Below, one piece after another: positions 1-8,709 of a stretch of DNA of 64,000 nucleotides. The DNA is taken from positions 2,542,001-2,606,000 of the forward strand of contig NZ_AP027043.1 of NCBI RefSeq assembly GCF_027924665.1, read 5' to 3'. Origin of the DNA: Flavobacterium sp. GSB-24 (GTDB lineage: Bacteria > Bacteroidota > Bacteroidia > Flavobacteriales > Flavobacteriaceae). Every line of letters starts with the position of its first letter. Position 1 is the first letter of the stretch. The translations under genes and the position numbers were made by a program. Below the pieces are notes generated by a model. That model saw nothing but the letters and a program-made list of their open reading frames with translations. It was not told the origin of the DNA and did no database searches.

Positions 1-38
1 TTGTTAGTTGTTAGTTGTTAGTTGTTAGTTGTTAGTTG
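1..38. repeat. Tandem heptamer repeat TTGTTAG
   Basis: Five and a half head-to-tail copies of the 7-bp unit TTGTTAG run from the first base of the window, so the array may continue to the left. No coding capacity is evident. It lies downstream of the minus-strand gene at 164-787. Confidence 0.85.
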
Positions 39-100
39 TGCAATTAACCCTCACCATTAACGATTTATGATTCACAGTTAACAATTCAATATCAACGATC

Positions 101-155
101 AACCATTAACCATTAACCATTAACCATCAACAATTCACCATTCACCATTCACAAT
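101..155. repeat. Degenerate heptamer repeat CATTAAC / CATTCAC
   Basis: Heptamer-spaced copies of CATTAAC change gradually into CATTCAC. The unit length matches the TTGTTAG array at 1-38, but the sequence is a different one. No spacers are present, so it is not a CRISPR. It occupies the 3' flank of the gene at 164-787. Confidence 0.7.
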
Positions 156-163
156 TAAAAATT

Positions 164-787
164 CTACCCATCTTTCAACAACAAATTCTGTTCTTTTTTA
201 AGTTTTACAACTAATTGGTCAACATAGGTTTTTATTTTTTGAGGAAGAGAATTCCAGTTTTGATCTTTCTTAAAACTTCTACAATCATCTAAGTCACATT
301 CAACTGCACGAATTACGTATTTTTTATTTTTGTAAATCGTAATAATTTTTACGCGTCTTATATAACCATCTTCATTGCGAGTTCCATAAACAATAATAGG
401 TTCAATATAACCGTCACCATCAATATCTTTTGTACTGCAATATTTTGTCCAGAACCAAATGTTTGTTTCTTTCGGAATATAATCTTCAAGCAAATCATTA
501 ATTTTCCATTTTTCCAAGAATCCGCCGTGGTCATTCATTACACAGACAGCTTGTATTTTGGTGTTTAAGGTATCTTTTTTAGAAATTGTTTTATGATTTT
601 CACCCAAAACCAATTCATATACACCTCCTTTATCTTGGTATTCAAATGCTTTGTAAATAGGGAAATCATTAACGTTATCAAGTTCTCTTTCTGAAATTTC
701 TTGTTTGGTTAATCGACGGCTGTCCGTTTTTTGAGAAAAAATAAATGTAGAATAAAAAGAAAGAAGAACTAAAATATACTTTTTCAT
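164..787 (-). CDS. Secreted hypothetical protein with a DxDGDG motif
   Basis: A 207-residue protein with a clear signal peptide (MKKYILVLLSFYSTFIFSQ, cleavage near residue 19), so it is exported. The rest is soluble. Around residues 120-130 it carries DIDGDGYIEP, an EF-hand-like or FG-GAP-like acidic calcium-binding loop. Two cysteine pairs (KYCS, and the C of VECDLDDC) may form disulfides. I do not recognise a characterised family; similar small exported proteins occur in Flavobacteriia. It is divergent from the GH92 gene at 953 with 165 bp between them, and it is followed by heptamer repeats. The ATG at 787 fits the signal peptide, so the start is secure. Confidence 0.75.
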   Translation of the reverse strand: MKKYILVLLSFYSTFIFSQKTDSRRLTKQEISERELDNVNDFPIYKAFEYQDKGGVYELVLGENHKTISKKDTLNTKIQAVCVMNDHGGFLEKWKINDLLEDYIPKETNIWFWTKYCSTKDIDGDGYIEPIIVYGTRNEDGYIRRVKIITIYKNKKYVIRAVECDLDDCRSFKKDQNWNSLPQKIKTYVDQLVVKLKKEQNLLLKDG

Positions 788-952
788 GTTGGCGCTATAC
801 TTTTAATACATCAAAGATATTTAAAAGCTTTCGAGTTCTGCTAACTTTATGTTTTTTAAAAACAGTTTTTGTTGTATTTTTCTAAATTAAAACTACAACA
901 AATATTTTTATTAAAATTCATCAATTAGAACCAAAAAATTGAAACTTATAAA

Positions 953-3287
953 ATGACTACAACAAACTGCCGAAATTTTCTTTTAGGAATATCAATTTCA
1001 ATACTTGGTTTTACTAATTTTTTAAACGGTCAAAATAAGGTAAGTGAAAAACGAAATCTTATTCAATATGTTGACCCGATGATAGGAACCGCAAAGATGG
1101 GACATACCTATCCTGGAGCAACAGTACCTTTTGGAAGTGTACAGCTTAGCCCGGAAACCGATACAATTGTCTACAGTTTAAACGGAAAATATAATGGAGA
1201 CGTTTATAAATATTGCGCAGGATATCAATACGAAGACAAAACAATTGTAGGTTTCAGCCATACGCATTTCAGCGGAACAGGACATTCTGATTTAGGAGAT
1301 TTTTTAATCATGCCGACAACGGGCAAATTACAATTAAATCCTGGAGTGGCTTCAAAACCTCTGTCGGGTTACAGATCGGCATTTTCTCATTCTACAGAAA
1401 AAGCAGAACCAGCCTATTACAGCGTTTTTCTAGAAGATCATAAAATAAAAGCAGAACTTACAGCGACAACTCGTGTTGGAATGCATCAGTATACTTTTCC
1501 AAAGTCAGATGATGCGCATATTATTTTGGATTTAACTTCAGGTATTTACAATTACGACAAAAAGAATGTCTGGACCTTTGTACGAGTAGAAAATGATACT
1601 TTAATAACAGGTTACCGCCAGACAAACGGCTGGGCAAGAACCAGAACGGTTTATTTTGCCATGTCGTTTAGTAAACCTATTAAAAGCTACGGACAGGCTG
1701 CACAGGAAAAAAGTGTTTACAGAGGCTTTTGGGGAAGATTTGACCAAACCAAAAATTTCCCAGAAATGGCAGGTCAAAACTTAAAATTGTTTTTTGATTT
1801 TGATACCAATGAAGGAGAAAAAATTAAGATCAAAATGGCTTTGTCTCCAGTTAGTTCCGCTGGCGCATTAGAAAATATGAAAAAAGAAACTCCAAATTGG
1901 GATTTCGAAAAAGTGAAAAAACAAAGCCAGGAAGTTTGGAATACAGAACTGAATAAAATTCAGATAGAAACTATTCAAAAAGAGGATTTGGTTAATTTTT
2001 ATACTGCGATGTACCATGCGTTTCTCGGACCAACAGAATACATGGATTTAGACCGCAATTATAAAGGTTTGGATATGAATGTTCATAAAGCAGAAAACTT
2101 CACAAATTACACCAGTTATTCACTTTGGGGATACTTACCGAGCTTTGCATCCTTTATTTAATATCGTACAGCCCAAACGAAATGCAGATATGGTAAGTTC
2201 CATGCTGGCACATTCAGATCAAAGCGTTCATAAAATGCTTCCAATCTGGTCGCATTATGCCAATGAAAACTGGTGTATGATTGGCTATCATTCTGTATCT
2301 GTAATTGCCGATGCCATTGTAAAAGGAAATATTAATTTTGATGCTGAAAAAGCTCTGCAGGCTTGTGTAAATACGGCAAAAGTAACGTATTATGATGGAT
2401 TGGAATATTACATAAAAAAGGGCTACGTTCCAGAAGATAGAAACGGTTCATCGGTTTCTAAAACTTTAGAATATGCTTATGATGACTGGGCAATTGCTCA
2501 GGCAGCGAAGAAATTAGGAAAAACGGAAATCTATAATGAGTTTATAGAAAGATCTAAAAACTATAAAAATGTTTACGACGAAAAAACAGGTTTTATGCGT
2601 CCAAAATTAAACGACGGAACTTTCAAAAAAGAGTTTGATCCGTTAGATACTCACGGACAAGGTTTTATTGAAGGAAATTCATGGAATTACAGTTTGTATG
2701 TACCGCAAGATCCAGCCGACATGATTAAAATGATGGGTGGAAATGAGAAATTTAAAGTTCGTTTAGATTCATTGTTTAATATGCATTTGCCAGACAAATA
2801 TTTTGAGAACACTGAAGATATTACAAGAGACGGAATTATTGGTAATTACGTTCATGGAAATGAGCCTTCACACCATGTAGTATATTTGTACAACTGGACA
2901 GATTCTCCATGGAAATCGCAGGACAAAATCAGAATGATCTTGAAAAAAATGTACAGAAATGGTGCAGACGGTTTAGGAGGAAATGACGATTTCGGACAAA
3001 TGAGTGCCTGGTATATTTTCAGCAGTTTAGGATTTTATCCAGTTGCGCCTGGCTCTGATGAATATGCTTTAGGAAGCCCGCTGGTTAAAAAAGCTATTTT
3101 TAATTTAGAAAATGGAAAAAACTTTGAAGTCGAAACCGTTAATCAATCGGATAAAAATGTATTTGTGAGCAAAGTGCTGCTGAATGGGAAACAATTAGAC
3201 AAACCATTTTTGAAACATAGTGATGTTATAACAGGTGGCAAGATCACGTTTTATATGAGTTCAAAACCAAATAAGAAGAAGTATTAG
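953..3287 (+). pseudogene. GH92 alpha-1,2-mannosidase, interrupted by a +1 frameshift
   Basis: The two halves together make a full GH92 enzyme of about 778 residues. These enzymes are calcium-dependent exo-alpha-mannosidases that trim N-glycan or mannan side chains, usually in the periplasm. The signal peptide ends near residue 26. The first half (953-2161) ends out of frame after SLWG, while the continuation DTYRALHPLF is read one frame over from 2079. A run of four G at 2127-2130, where three would restore SLWDTYRALHPLF, explains the break. Catalytic segments in the second half are intact: EGNSWNY (from about 2670, general acid) and GNDDFGQMSAW (about 2980, base aspartates). Either the gene is recently inactivated or the extra G is a sequence error. 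A terminator-like hairpin follows at 3356. Confidence 0.88.
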
Positions 3288-3290
3288 TTA

Positions 3291-3335
3291 TTAAGGTGCT
3301 GAGATTCTAAGATACTAAGGTGCTAAGTCTAAGGG
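3291..3335. repeat. Octamer repeat GATnCTAA, copy 1
   Basis: Successive 8-bp steps of the form GATTCTAA, GATACTAA, GGTGCTAA lie just after the GH92 stop codon. The same octamer family recurs near 21511, 21613, 22256 and 54162, always between genes. Confidence 0.7.
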
Positions 3336-3355
3336 TTTACTCATAATGAAAATAC

Positions 3356-3391
3356 AACCTAACAGTTTTTTTTAAAACCTGTTAGGTTTTT
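3356..3391 (+). terminator. Hairpin terminator after the GH92 gene
   Basis: AACCTAACAG at 3356-3365 pairs perfectly with CTGTTAGGTT at 3379-3388, with a 13-nt T/A-rich loop, and a short T run follows. It is placed to end transcription of the GH92 gene. Confidence 0.6.
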
Positions 3392-3400
3392 AATATCACT

Positions 3401-3467
3401 GTCACCCTGAGCGAAGTCGAAGGGCTTTTGCAGTTAATAAGAGGCTTCGACTTCGCTCAGCTGACAA
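3401..3467. repeat. REP-like inverted repeat (GAGCGAAGTCGAAG type)
   Basis: GAGCGAAGTCGAAG near 3409-3422 is mirrored by CTTCGACTTCGCTC near 3445-3459, with GTCA...TGAC at the ends (the right arm is slightly degenerate). This GC-rich palindrome stands out from the AT-rich spacer and looks like a mobile intergenic (REP-type) element. Confidence 0.7.
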
Positions 3468-3506
3468 ATGAGTTTACAAAGCCTGATAATTCAAATTAAT
3501 TAGTAT

Positions 3507-3550
3507 AATTCGTGAATTCGTGGCAAATAATTAAAAAACTTCACGAAATT
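3507..3550. repeat. Inverted repeat of the CACGAATT / AATTCGTG type
   Basis: AATTCGTGAATTCGTGGC (3508-3525) is followed by TTCACGAAATTTG (3540-3552). The same words occur around the spacers at 15402 and 54206, so this belongs to a dispersed family. Confidence 0.5.
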
Positions 3551-3576
3551 TGCATTTCAAATAAAGACAATTAAAT

Positions 3577-4020
3577 ATGAAAATAAATTTAAAATCAGGA
3601 ATTGATAAACTGCTTTTCGGAATGAAGCAGAATGATGTAACAGCTGTTTTAGGAAAACCTGATAAAAACTATAAAGACGAAGATGACAATATAATTTTTG
3701 TATACAATGCACACAAAATCAGATTGACTTTTTATGAAGAAGAAGATTTAAAATTAGGATACATTGTCGCTTCAAGTACTGATTTAGAAGTTTTCGGATT
3801 CAAATTAATCGGAAGAAAAATTGCTGATGTAAAGAAAGATTTAGCCACTAAAGGTATTACGAAATACAATCAGGAAACTTTTGATACTTTCGAGAATTAT
3901 TTCAACGAAGACAATTGGTTTATTCTCCAAACAGAATTTGATGAGGTTGTAAAATTCGAAATCGGAGCGATTATCAATAACAAAGACGAATTTGACTGGA
4001 AGTTTCCAGTGAAGAAATAA
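3577..4020 (+). CDS. Hypothetical protein, cytoplasmic, 147 aa
   Basis: A 147-residue protein without signal peptide or membrane segment. The N-terminus (GIDKLLFGMKQNDVTAVLGKPD) has the turn-helix plus LGKPD pattern seen in SmpA/OmlA-like and other two-layer domains that gauge the start of a folded repeat; this is a resemblance only. The protein is acidic and rich in F, D and E. I do not recognise a function. It stands alone, between repeat-rich spacers, with a terminator hairpin at 4141. The ATG is preceded by an A/T-rich leader typical of this genome. Confidence 0.7.
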   Translation: MKINLKSGIDKLLFGMKQNDVTAVLGKPDKNYKDEDDNIIFVYNAHKIRLTFYEEEDLKLGYIVASSTDLEVFGFKLIGRKIADVKKDLATKGITKYNQETFDTFENYFNEDNWFILQTEFDEVVKFEIGAIINNKDEFDWKFPVKK

Positions 4021-4041
4021 AGCTTTAAAAACATAAGCATA

Positions 4042-4131
4042 GTCATTGCCAGGAACGAAGCAACCGCATTAATATAAGTTCTAATTAAAAACAGATATTC
4101 ATGATGAGATTGCTTCGTTCCTCGCAATGAC
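4042..4131. repeat. REP-like inverted repeat (GTCATTGCnAGGAACGAAGCAA type)
   Basis: GTCATTGCCAGGAACGAAGCAA at 4042-4063 is mirrored by TTGCTTCGTTCCTCGCAATGAC ending at 4131, with one mismatch and about 45 bp between arms. It is GC-richer than its surroundings and resembles the elements at 3401 and 35525 in size and ends (GTCA...TGAC). Confidence 0.75.
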
Positions 4132-4140
4132 AAAAACAAA

Positions 4141-4171
4141 AAAAACCGACAATCACTTGTCGGTTTTTTTA
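4141..4171. terminator. Bidirectional terminator
   Basis: AAAAACCGACAA and TTGTCGGTTTTT form a 12-bp stem around TCAC, with A and T tracts on both sides. It lies between the convergent genes at 3577 and 4187 and can serve both. Confidence 0.85.
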
Positions 4172-4186
4172 TGTTTGAAAAAGAAA

Positions 4187-6043
4187 TTATCCTTTTAACC
4201 ATGCATTTTTAAGTTTATCTTTTGAAGCATCAGTTGCTTTAAAAGTTTCAGACTCTTCGTATGGTAATTTTACAGTTCCTTTAATTGTTTCTTCTTTAGT
4301 ACCGCGTTTTACTTTCAAAGTAATAGGATCATTTTCTTTCCAGTTTTCACTTTCCGTAATCAAATCGTAGATATTGTCTAGAGAATATGGTTTGTTATTA
4401 ACAGCTAGAATTTTATCCCCGCCTTTTAAGTTTAAGTTTTTAAAGAATTCATTGGTTTCGATATCAGAACGAACAGCGATTTCTTTAGTAGCTTTATCAA
4501 TAGTGATATATGGATTTTGTCCTTTTATGAAAACACTTCCAGGTTTTTTCTCAGTCGCTTTGGTAACACCAACTTTAGCCAAATAGAAATCGTAAGGAAT
4601 TGGAGTAGTTCCTGCTACATATTTGTTCAAGAATTCGCCCACTTCTGGGTATGTTAATGAAGTGATTTTTGCAAAAAGCTCATCATCATTAAATGGTTTT
4701 TCAATACCATATTCAGTAGATAATTTATGCATTAAATCAAGTATACCTCTTTCTCCGTTGCTTTTCTCTCTAATGATAATATCAATACACATTCCGATTA
4801 AAGCTCCTTTTTGATATACGTTTAGGTATTGATCTTTATACGGCTGCTCTAATACATTTTTACTCATCAAAGTAAATGACATAGTATCGTTTAGCTGTTT
4901 AGATTGTTGAATTTTATCAGCAATACGAGTGTAAAACTCTGCTTCATCAATTAAACCTTGGTTGATTTGGAAAAGATTTGCAAAGTATTCTGTTACACCT
5001 TCATACATCCATAAATGCTCAGACATTTTAGGTGCGTTATAATCAAAATACTGAATTTCTTTTGAGTGAATTGTCAATGGCGTAACAATATGGAAGAATT
5101 CGTGCGAAACAACATCTTTCATAGTCTCAACCAATTTTTCTTTTGGCATTGATTCTGGAAGAACTACTGTTGTAGCTGTAGGATGCTCTAATGCTCCAAA
5201 ACCATGTGCATCGTCTTTTGCCATGCTTGATAGATAGACTAATACACTATACTTTTTAGTAGAGTTTACTTTTCCTAAAAAGTTTTTCTGTGCCGTCATC
5301 ATCGTTTTCATTTCTGGTGTGATACTTTCTGCAGTAAATTTTCCAGTAGGAGAGTATACAGCAATCAAAATATCCATTCCGTTTACATTAAATGTAGTGT
5401 AATCAGGTTTAGAATACATAATTGGATTCTCCACTAAAATTGCATAACGAGCAGTTTTAAAAACATCAGATGTGTTGCTTGCATCTTCATCTGTCATAGA
5501 AGTAGCGCCCCAAAGTGTTTCAGGATGTGTAATTGTAACTTTGTAAGGAACATCTAATTTGTTTTGAAAATACCCCACAAAACCATGAGTATTTACCATG
5601 AAATTTTTCCCTGCGTCAATGTTAGTCCCTGCAGGAGAGAAAACATCATCATTACCAAATCCAGTTCCTTTTTCAGTATCAAAAGTATCGTTTACTAAAT
5701 ACGTTACCTTTTTTAATGCTTTTGCATTAGAAATCGACCAAGAATTATCATCTATTCTTTTTACAGTAAGAGCGGCTCCTTTAGCATCAAATGCTTTAAA
5801 GTCTTCAGAATATTTTCCATAATTATCTGTAGAATAAGTACCTGGAACTGTTTTAGGAATGCTATAAACAATTTCATCTGTTTTAATGGCTGGCGGAGTA
5901 ACAGTCACCAAAACTTTATCGTCTTTAACGTCAGTCAAATTGATGTTAACCTCTACGGTATTGCTTTTTGCGGCTCCAGTGCTACCTGTTTTACAGCTCC
6001 AAAATGTTACCGCTAGAGCTAAGGTGTAAAGTATTTTTTTCAT
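4187..6043 (-). CDS. M61 family metallopeptidase with PDZ domain, lipoprotein
   Basis: A 618-residue exported lipoprotein (lipobox FWSC, cysteine 17). M61 (glycyl-aminopeptidase-like) enzymes are zinc peptidases. The zinc site HEFFH lies at 314-318, the family motif GALEH at about 283, and the third ligand lies in YEGVTEYFAN near 353. A PDZ domain occupies roughly 510-600 (GGDKILAVNNKPYS). Length matches flavobacterial M61 proteins. It is a single-gene unit with a terminator at 4141. The role is probably peptide trimming at the envelope; the substrate is unknown. Confidence 0.92.
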   Translation of the reverse strand: MKKILYTLALAVTFWSCKTGSTGAAKSNTVEVNINLTDVKDDKVLVTVTPPAIKTDEIVYSIPKTVPGTYSTDNYGKYSEDFKAFDAKGAALTVKRIDDNSWSISNAKALKKVTYLVNDTFDTEKGTGFGNDDVFSPAGTNIDAGKNFMVNTHGFVGYFQNKLDVPYKVTITHPETLWGATSMTDEDASNTSDVFKTARYAILVENPIMYSKPDYTTFNVNGMDILIAVYSPTGKFTAESITPEMKTMMTAQKNFLGKVNSTKKYSVLVYLSSMAKDDAHGFGALEHPTATTVVLPESMPKEKLVETMKDVVSHEFFHIVTPLTIHSKEIQYFDYNAPKMSEHLWMYEGVTEYFANLFQINQGLIDEAEFYTRIADKIQQSKQLNDTMSFTLMSKNVLEQPYKDQYLNVYQKGALIGMCIDIIIREKSNGERGILDLMHKLSTEYGIEKPFNDDELFAKITSLTYPEVGEFLNKYVAGTTPIPYDFYLAKVGVTKATEKKPGSVFIKGQNPYITIDKATKEIAVRSDIETNEFFKNLNLKGGDKILAVNNKPYSLDNIYDLITESENWKENDPITLKVKRGTKEETIKGTVKLPYEESETFKATDASKDKLKNAWLKG

Positions 6044-6120
6044 ATGTATATGTTTAGTTATTTGTATTTGTCACAAAAAACATAGAAAAGTTACTAAAAA
6101 AATTACATTAATTTAGAAAT

Positions 6121-6147
6121 AAAAAAAAACTCCTGAAAAACAGGAGC
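6121..6147 (-). terminator. Terminator of the DUF2805 gene
   Basis: On the minus strand a short CTCCTG/CAGGAG stem with a TTTTT loop is followed by nine T residues, just after the stop codon of the gene at 6154. Confidence 0.75.
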
Positions 6148-6153
6148 TCTAGT

Positions 6154-6432
6154 TTAGTCTAGTTTATTTTTTATATAATATTTTCCGTCCAAATCTTCAT
6201 CAAAATCATCTATTTTTACTGGTTTTGGTTTTGGTTTGTTTGCTACTGCCTTCTTTTTCCACATTTCAAATTTTTCAAGAGGCATTTTCTTCTTCATGAT
6301 CTCCAAGACTTCTTTTTCTGCTAATCCAAATTCTTTTTTTATAATTTCGAATGGATTTCTTTCTTCTAAAGCTAACGAAACAAGTTTTTCAGTTTGCTCC
6401 CAAGTCAATTCTTTACGGTTACTCTTTTTCAT
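6154..6432 (-). CDS. DUF2805 / TIGR03643 family protein
   Basis: A 92-residue cytoplasmic protein. The helical core (residues 8-62) carries LTWEQTEKLVSLALEER and FGLAEKEVLEIMKKKMP, matching the small DUF2805 family, whose fold suggests a helix-turn-helix-like DNA- or RNA-binding unit; the function is unproven. The tail (66-92) is lysine/proline-rich then acidic. It has its own terminator at 6121, and it is separated from the upstream desaturase by 121 bp. No partner is evident. Confidence 0.8.
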   Translation of the reverse strand: MKKSNRKELTWEQTEKLVSLALEERNPFEIIKKEFGLAEKEVLEIMKKKMPLEKFEMWKKKAVANKPKPKPVKIDDFDEDLDGKYYIKNKLD

Positions 6433-6553
6433 CTCGTGAAAATTAATTCAAAATAGGGTGTTAATGATTAATAGATTGATTTTCAATTTCTGTATCAATA
6501 TTAAAAAAAAAATTAATAAGTTGTTTCAGTAAAGTACACTTTTTTTAGTGATT

Positions 6554-7381
6554 TTAACTGTTTTTGAAAGATCTTGATTTTTGAAATGGAATTTTTAGCA
6601 GATTCTTCAATTGATTGTTTTCCTCAGGCTGCATATGTGTATCTACGCCATAAATAAGTTGTTCTTTGGGCAGATAAGTAAAAGTTCCGAAAATTCTGTC
6701 CCAAACAGAAAAAATATTTCCATAATTACTGTCCGTGTACGGCAGCACGTAATGATGATGTACTTTATGCATATTGGGAGAAACAATAAAATAACTCAAG
6801 AAAACATCTAATTTTTCTGGAAGGGAAATATTGGCGTGGTTAAATTGGGAAGCGATAACTGATAAAGATTGATAAAGAAATACCATCCACATTGGTGTTC
6901 CGATTATTAAAACTCCTAAAGTGGTAAATATAAAACGAACAACGCTTTCGCCAGGATGATGTCTGTTCGCAGTCGTGGTATCGATCCAAGTATCGGTATG
7001 ATGCACCAAGTGAAACTGCCAAAGAAATTTTACTTTATGTTCTACTAAATGTGCTAAATAAGCACCAATTAAATCGAGAAGCAATAAACCAATTATGGTA
7101 TAAAGCCAGATTGGCATTTTAGGAAGCCATTGCAAAAGACCAAAATTATGTTCAATTGTCCATGCGGCGGTTCTAATTAGAATAAATGCTAAAATAAAAT
7201 TGACAACAATAGTTGTGAAGGTAAAAAAGAAATTTATTCCCGCATGTGACCATTTTTTGTATTGCATTCGGAACAGCGGAAAAGAGTTTTCAATCAACCA
7301 GAAAATGGTTATACCGCCAACTAGAATCAAACTTCTATGAGAAGATGGAATCGTACTGAAGTAAGAAATAATTTCGTTCAT
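6554..7381 (-). CDS. Sterol desaturase / fatty acid hydroxylase family protein
   Basis: A 275-residue integral membrane protein with four or more hydrophobic segments. The histidine clusters of the di-iron hydroxylase superfamily are present: HLVEH and HLVHHTD (about 110-130), a HPGES-containing HH pair (about 141), and HKVHHH near 205. Family members hydroxylate or desaturate sterols, carotenoids or fatty acids; the substrate cannot be told from the sequence. The gene is monocistronic, downstream of the aquaporin gene on the same strand, with a terminator-like hairpin at 7436-7477 between them. Confidence 0.88.
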   Translation of the reverse strand: MNEIISYFSTIPSSHRSLILVGGITIFWLIENSFPLFRMQYKKWSHAGINFFFTFTTIVVNFILAFILIRTAAWTIEHNFGLLQWLPKMPIWLYTIIGLLLLDLIGAYLAHLVEHKVKFLWQFHLVHHTDTWIDTTTANRHHPGESVVRFIFTTLGVLIIGTPMWMVFLYQSLSVIASQFNHANISLPEKLDVFLSYFIVSPNMHKVHHHYVLPYTDSNYGNIFSVWDRIFGTFTYLPKEQLIYGVDTHMQPEENNQLKNLLKIPFQKSRSFKNS

Positions 7382-7435
7382 AAATATAAATATTTGAGTT
7401 GAAATACTGTTTTCTTATCGATTTTATCCCAAACA

Positions 7436-7477
7436 AAAAGAGAAAATCAAACATAAATATATCTGATTTTCTCTTTT
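7436..7477 (-). terminator. Terminator after aquaporin
   Basis: AAAAGAGAAAATCA and TGATTTTCTCTTTT form a 14-bp stem around a 14-nt loop. Read on the minus strand the stem is followed by a T-rich stretch. It lies 40 bp beyond the aqpZ stop codon. Confidence 0.7.
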
Positions 7478-7517
7478 GAAATTAATTATAGGCTAATTTA
7501 TAATTATTATTAACTAA

Positions 7518-8240
7518 TTATAAAACTATTTTTTCGGGTTCGCCCTCTTGCTGTAATAAATTCTTGTAGATAAATCCTGCTGCTATTGCACCCAAAATTG
7601 GAGCTGCCCAAAAAAGCCAGACTTGAGATAATGGTTCGCCTCCTGTAAATATTGCTTGAGAAAGTGATCTCGCAGGATTTACGGAAGTATTTGTAATTGG
7701 AATACTAACTAAATGGATTACAGTTAGTGTTAAACCAATCGCAATACCGCAAAAATTACTATTAGCAAATTTGTCTGTTGCACCAAGAATAATTAAAATA
7801 AAGAACAAGGTAAGAACAAATTCGGCAATAAAAGCAGCTTGTAAAGAATAGCCGTCAGGAGAAAACGCTCCAAAACCATTTGATGCAAATGCTCCAGCTT
7901 TAGTGTTGTCAATTACGAAACCAGCTTTTCCAGAAGCGATTGTATACAATGTACCAGCTGCAGCTATAGCTCCAATACATTGAGCTATTATATATGGGAT
8001 AAGATCTTTAATTGGAAGTTTTCCTCCTGCCCATAATCCAAAAGAAACTGCAGGATTAAAATGTCCTCCAGAAATGTGTCCAACTGCATAAGCCATTGCC
8101 ACTACTGTTAGACCAAAAGCAAGTGCAACACCGGCAAAACCGATTCCTAATTCTGGATAACCGGCAGCAAATATGGCACTTCCACAGCCTCCAAAAACAA
8201 GCCAATAAGTCCCAAAGAACTCTGCAAATAATTTTTTCAT
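7518..8240 (-). CDS. aqpZ: Aquaporin Z-type water channel
   Basis: A 240-residue MIP-family channel in the inner membrane. Both NPA boxes are intact, at residues 62-64 (HFNPAVS) and 188-190 (SVNPARS); the arginine after the second box is the selectivity-filter residue. The family hallmark [17 protein letters not shown] at the N-terminus matches AqpZ. The length is normal. It lies 25 bp downstream of the DoxX gene on the same strand and may be cotranscribed with it. A water rather than glycerol channel is inferred from the AqpZ-like N-terminus and residues around the filter. Confidence 0.94.
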   Translation of the reverse strand: MKKLFAEFFGTYWLVFGGCGSAIFAAGYPELGIGFAGVALAFGLTVVAMAYAVGHISGGHFNPAVSFGLWAGGKLPIKDLIPYIIAQCIGAIAAAGTLYTIASGKAGFVIDNTKAGAFASNGFGAFSPDGYSLQAAFIAEFVLTLFFILIILGATDKFANSNFCGIAIGLTLTVIHLVSIPITNTSVNPARSLSQAIFTGGEPLSQVWLFWAAPILGAIAAGFIYKNLLQQEGEPEKIVL

Positions 8241-8265
8241 AATAAATTAAATTTAATGGTTAATG

Positions 8266-8622
8266 TTATAATGTATACTGGTAAGCCCAATAAATTAAAA
8301 CAATTTGTAAGGGCAAACGTACAAATAAAATCCATAATGGTAAACCAAAACCTGCTTTTTTATTTAGAAACATGTAGATATTTGCAGGAAAAACAGCGAT
8401 CAGTAAAGCTATAATTCCCCAGGCGGCGAAAGTTTTTGTGGCAGGTAAAATCAGGAGAATGCCTAAAATGATCTCGGCAGCTCCGCTTAAATTATTTATT
8501 AATTTTGGGTTTTTAAATGCGGGTGGAATGATTCTTATGTACATTCCAGGTTTTCTAAAATGATTAATTCCAGCAAGTATATACAATAAAGCCATTAAAT
8601 ATAAATGCCAGGGTAAACTCAT
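8266..8622 (-). CDS. DoxX family membrane protein
   Basis: A 118-residue protein with four hydrophobic helices. It fits the DoxX/DoxD-like family (YILAGINHFRKP, then GAAEIILGILLILP). Family members are small integral membrane proteins that often accompany redox enzymes; the biochemical role of this one is unknown. It is directly upstream of aqpZ (25 bp gap), which suggests a two-gene unit. The size is normal for the subgroup. Confidence 0.85.
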   Translation of the reverse strand: MSLPWHLYLMALLYILAGINHFRKPGMYIRIIPPAFKNPKLINNLSGAAEIILGILLILPATKTFAAWGIIALLIAVFPANIYMFLNKKAGFGLPLWILFVRLPLQIVLIYWAYQYTL

Positions 8623-8709
8623 AATAATTGATTGTTTATCACGAATTTATAAAAAAATTAACAATTATTACATTACAGAAGATCTTTTTTTAATAATGCT
8701 CAAATTCGG

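Noticed and set aside
101..155. Heptamer repeats as a possible CRISPR array
   Set aside because: Units are only 7 bp, contiguous, without spacers, and no cas gene is present.
2100..2160. Programmed ribosomal frameshifting in the GH92 gene
   Set aside because: There is only a four-G run, no slippery heptamer or downstream pseudoknot that I can see, and GH92 enzymes are not known to use recoding.
2079..3287. The second half of GH92 as an independent gene starting at 2079
   Set aside because: The first residues up to the frame change are out-of-frame translation of conserved GH92 sequence, and no GH92 relative starts there; one broken gene explains both halves.
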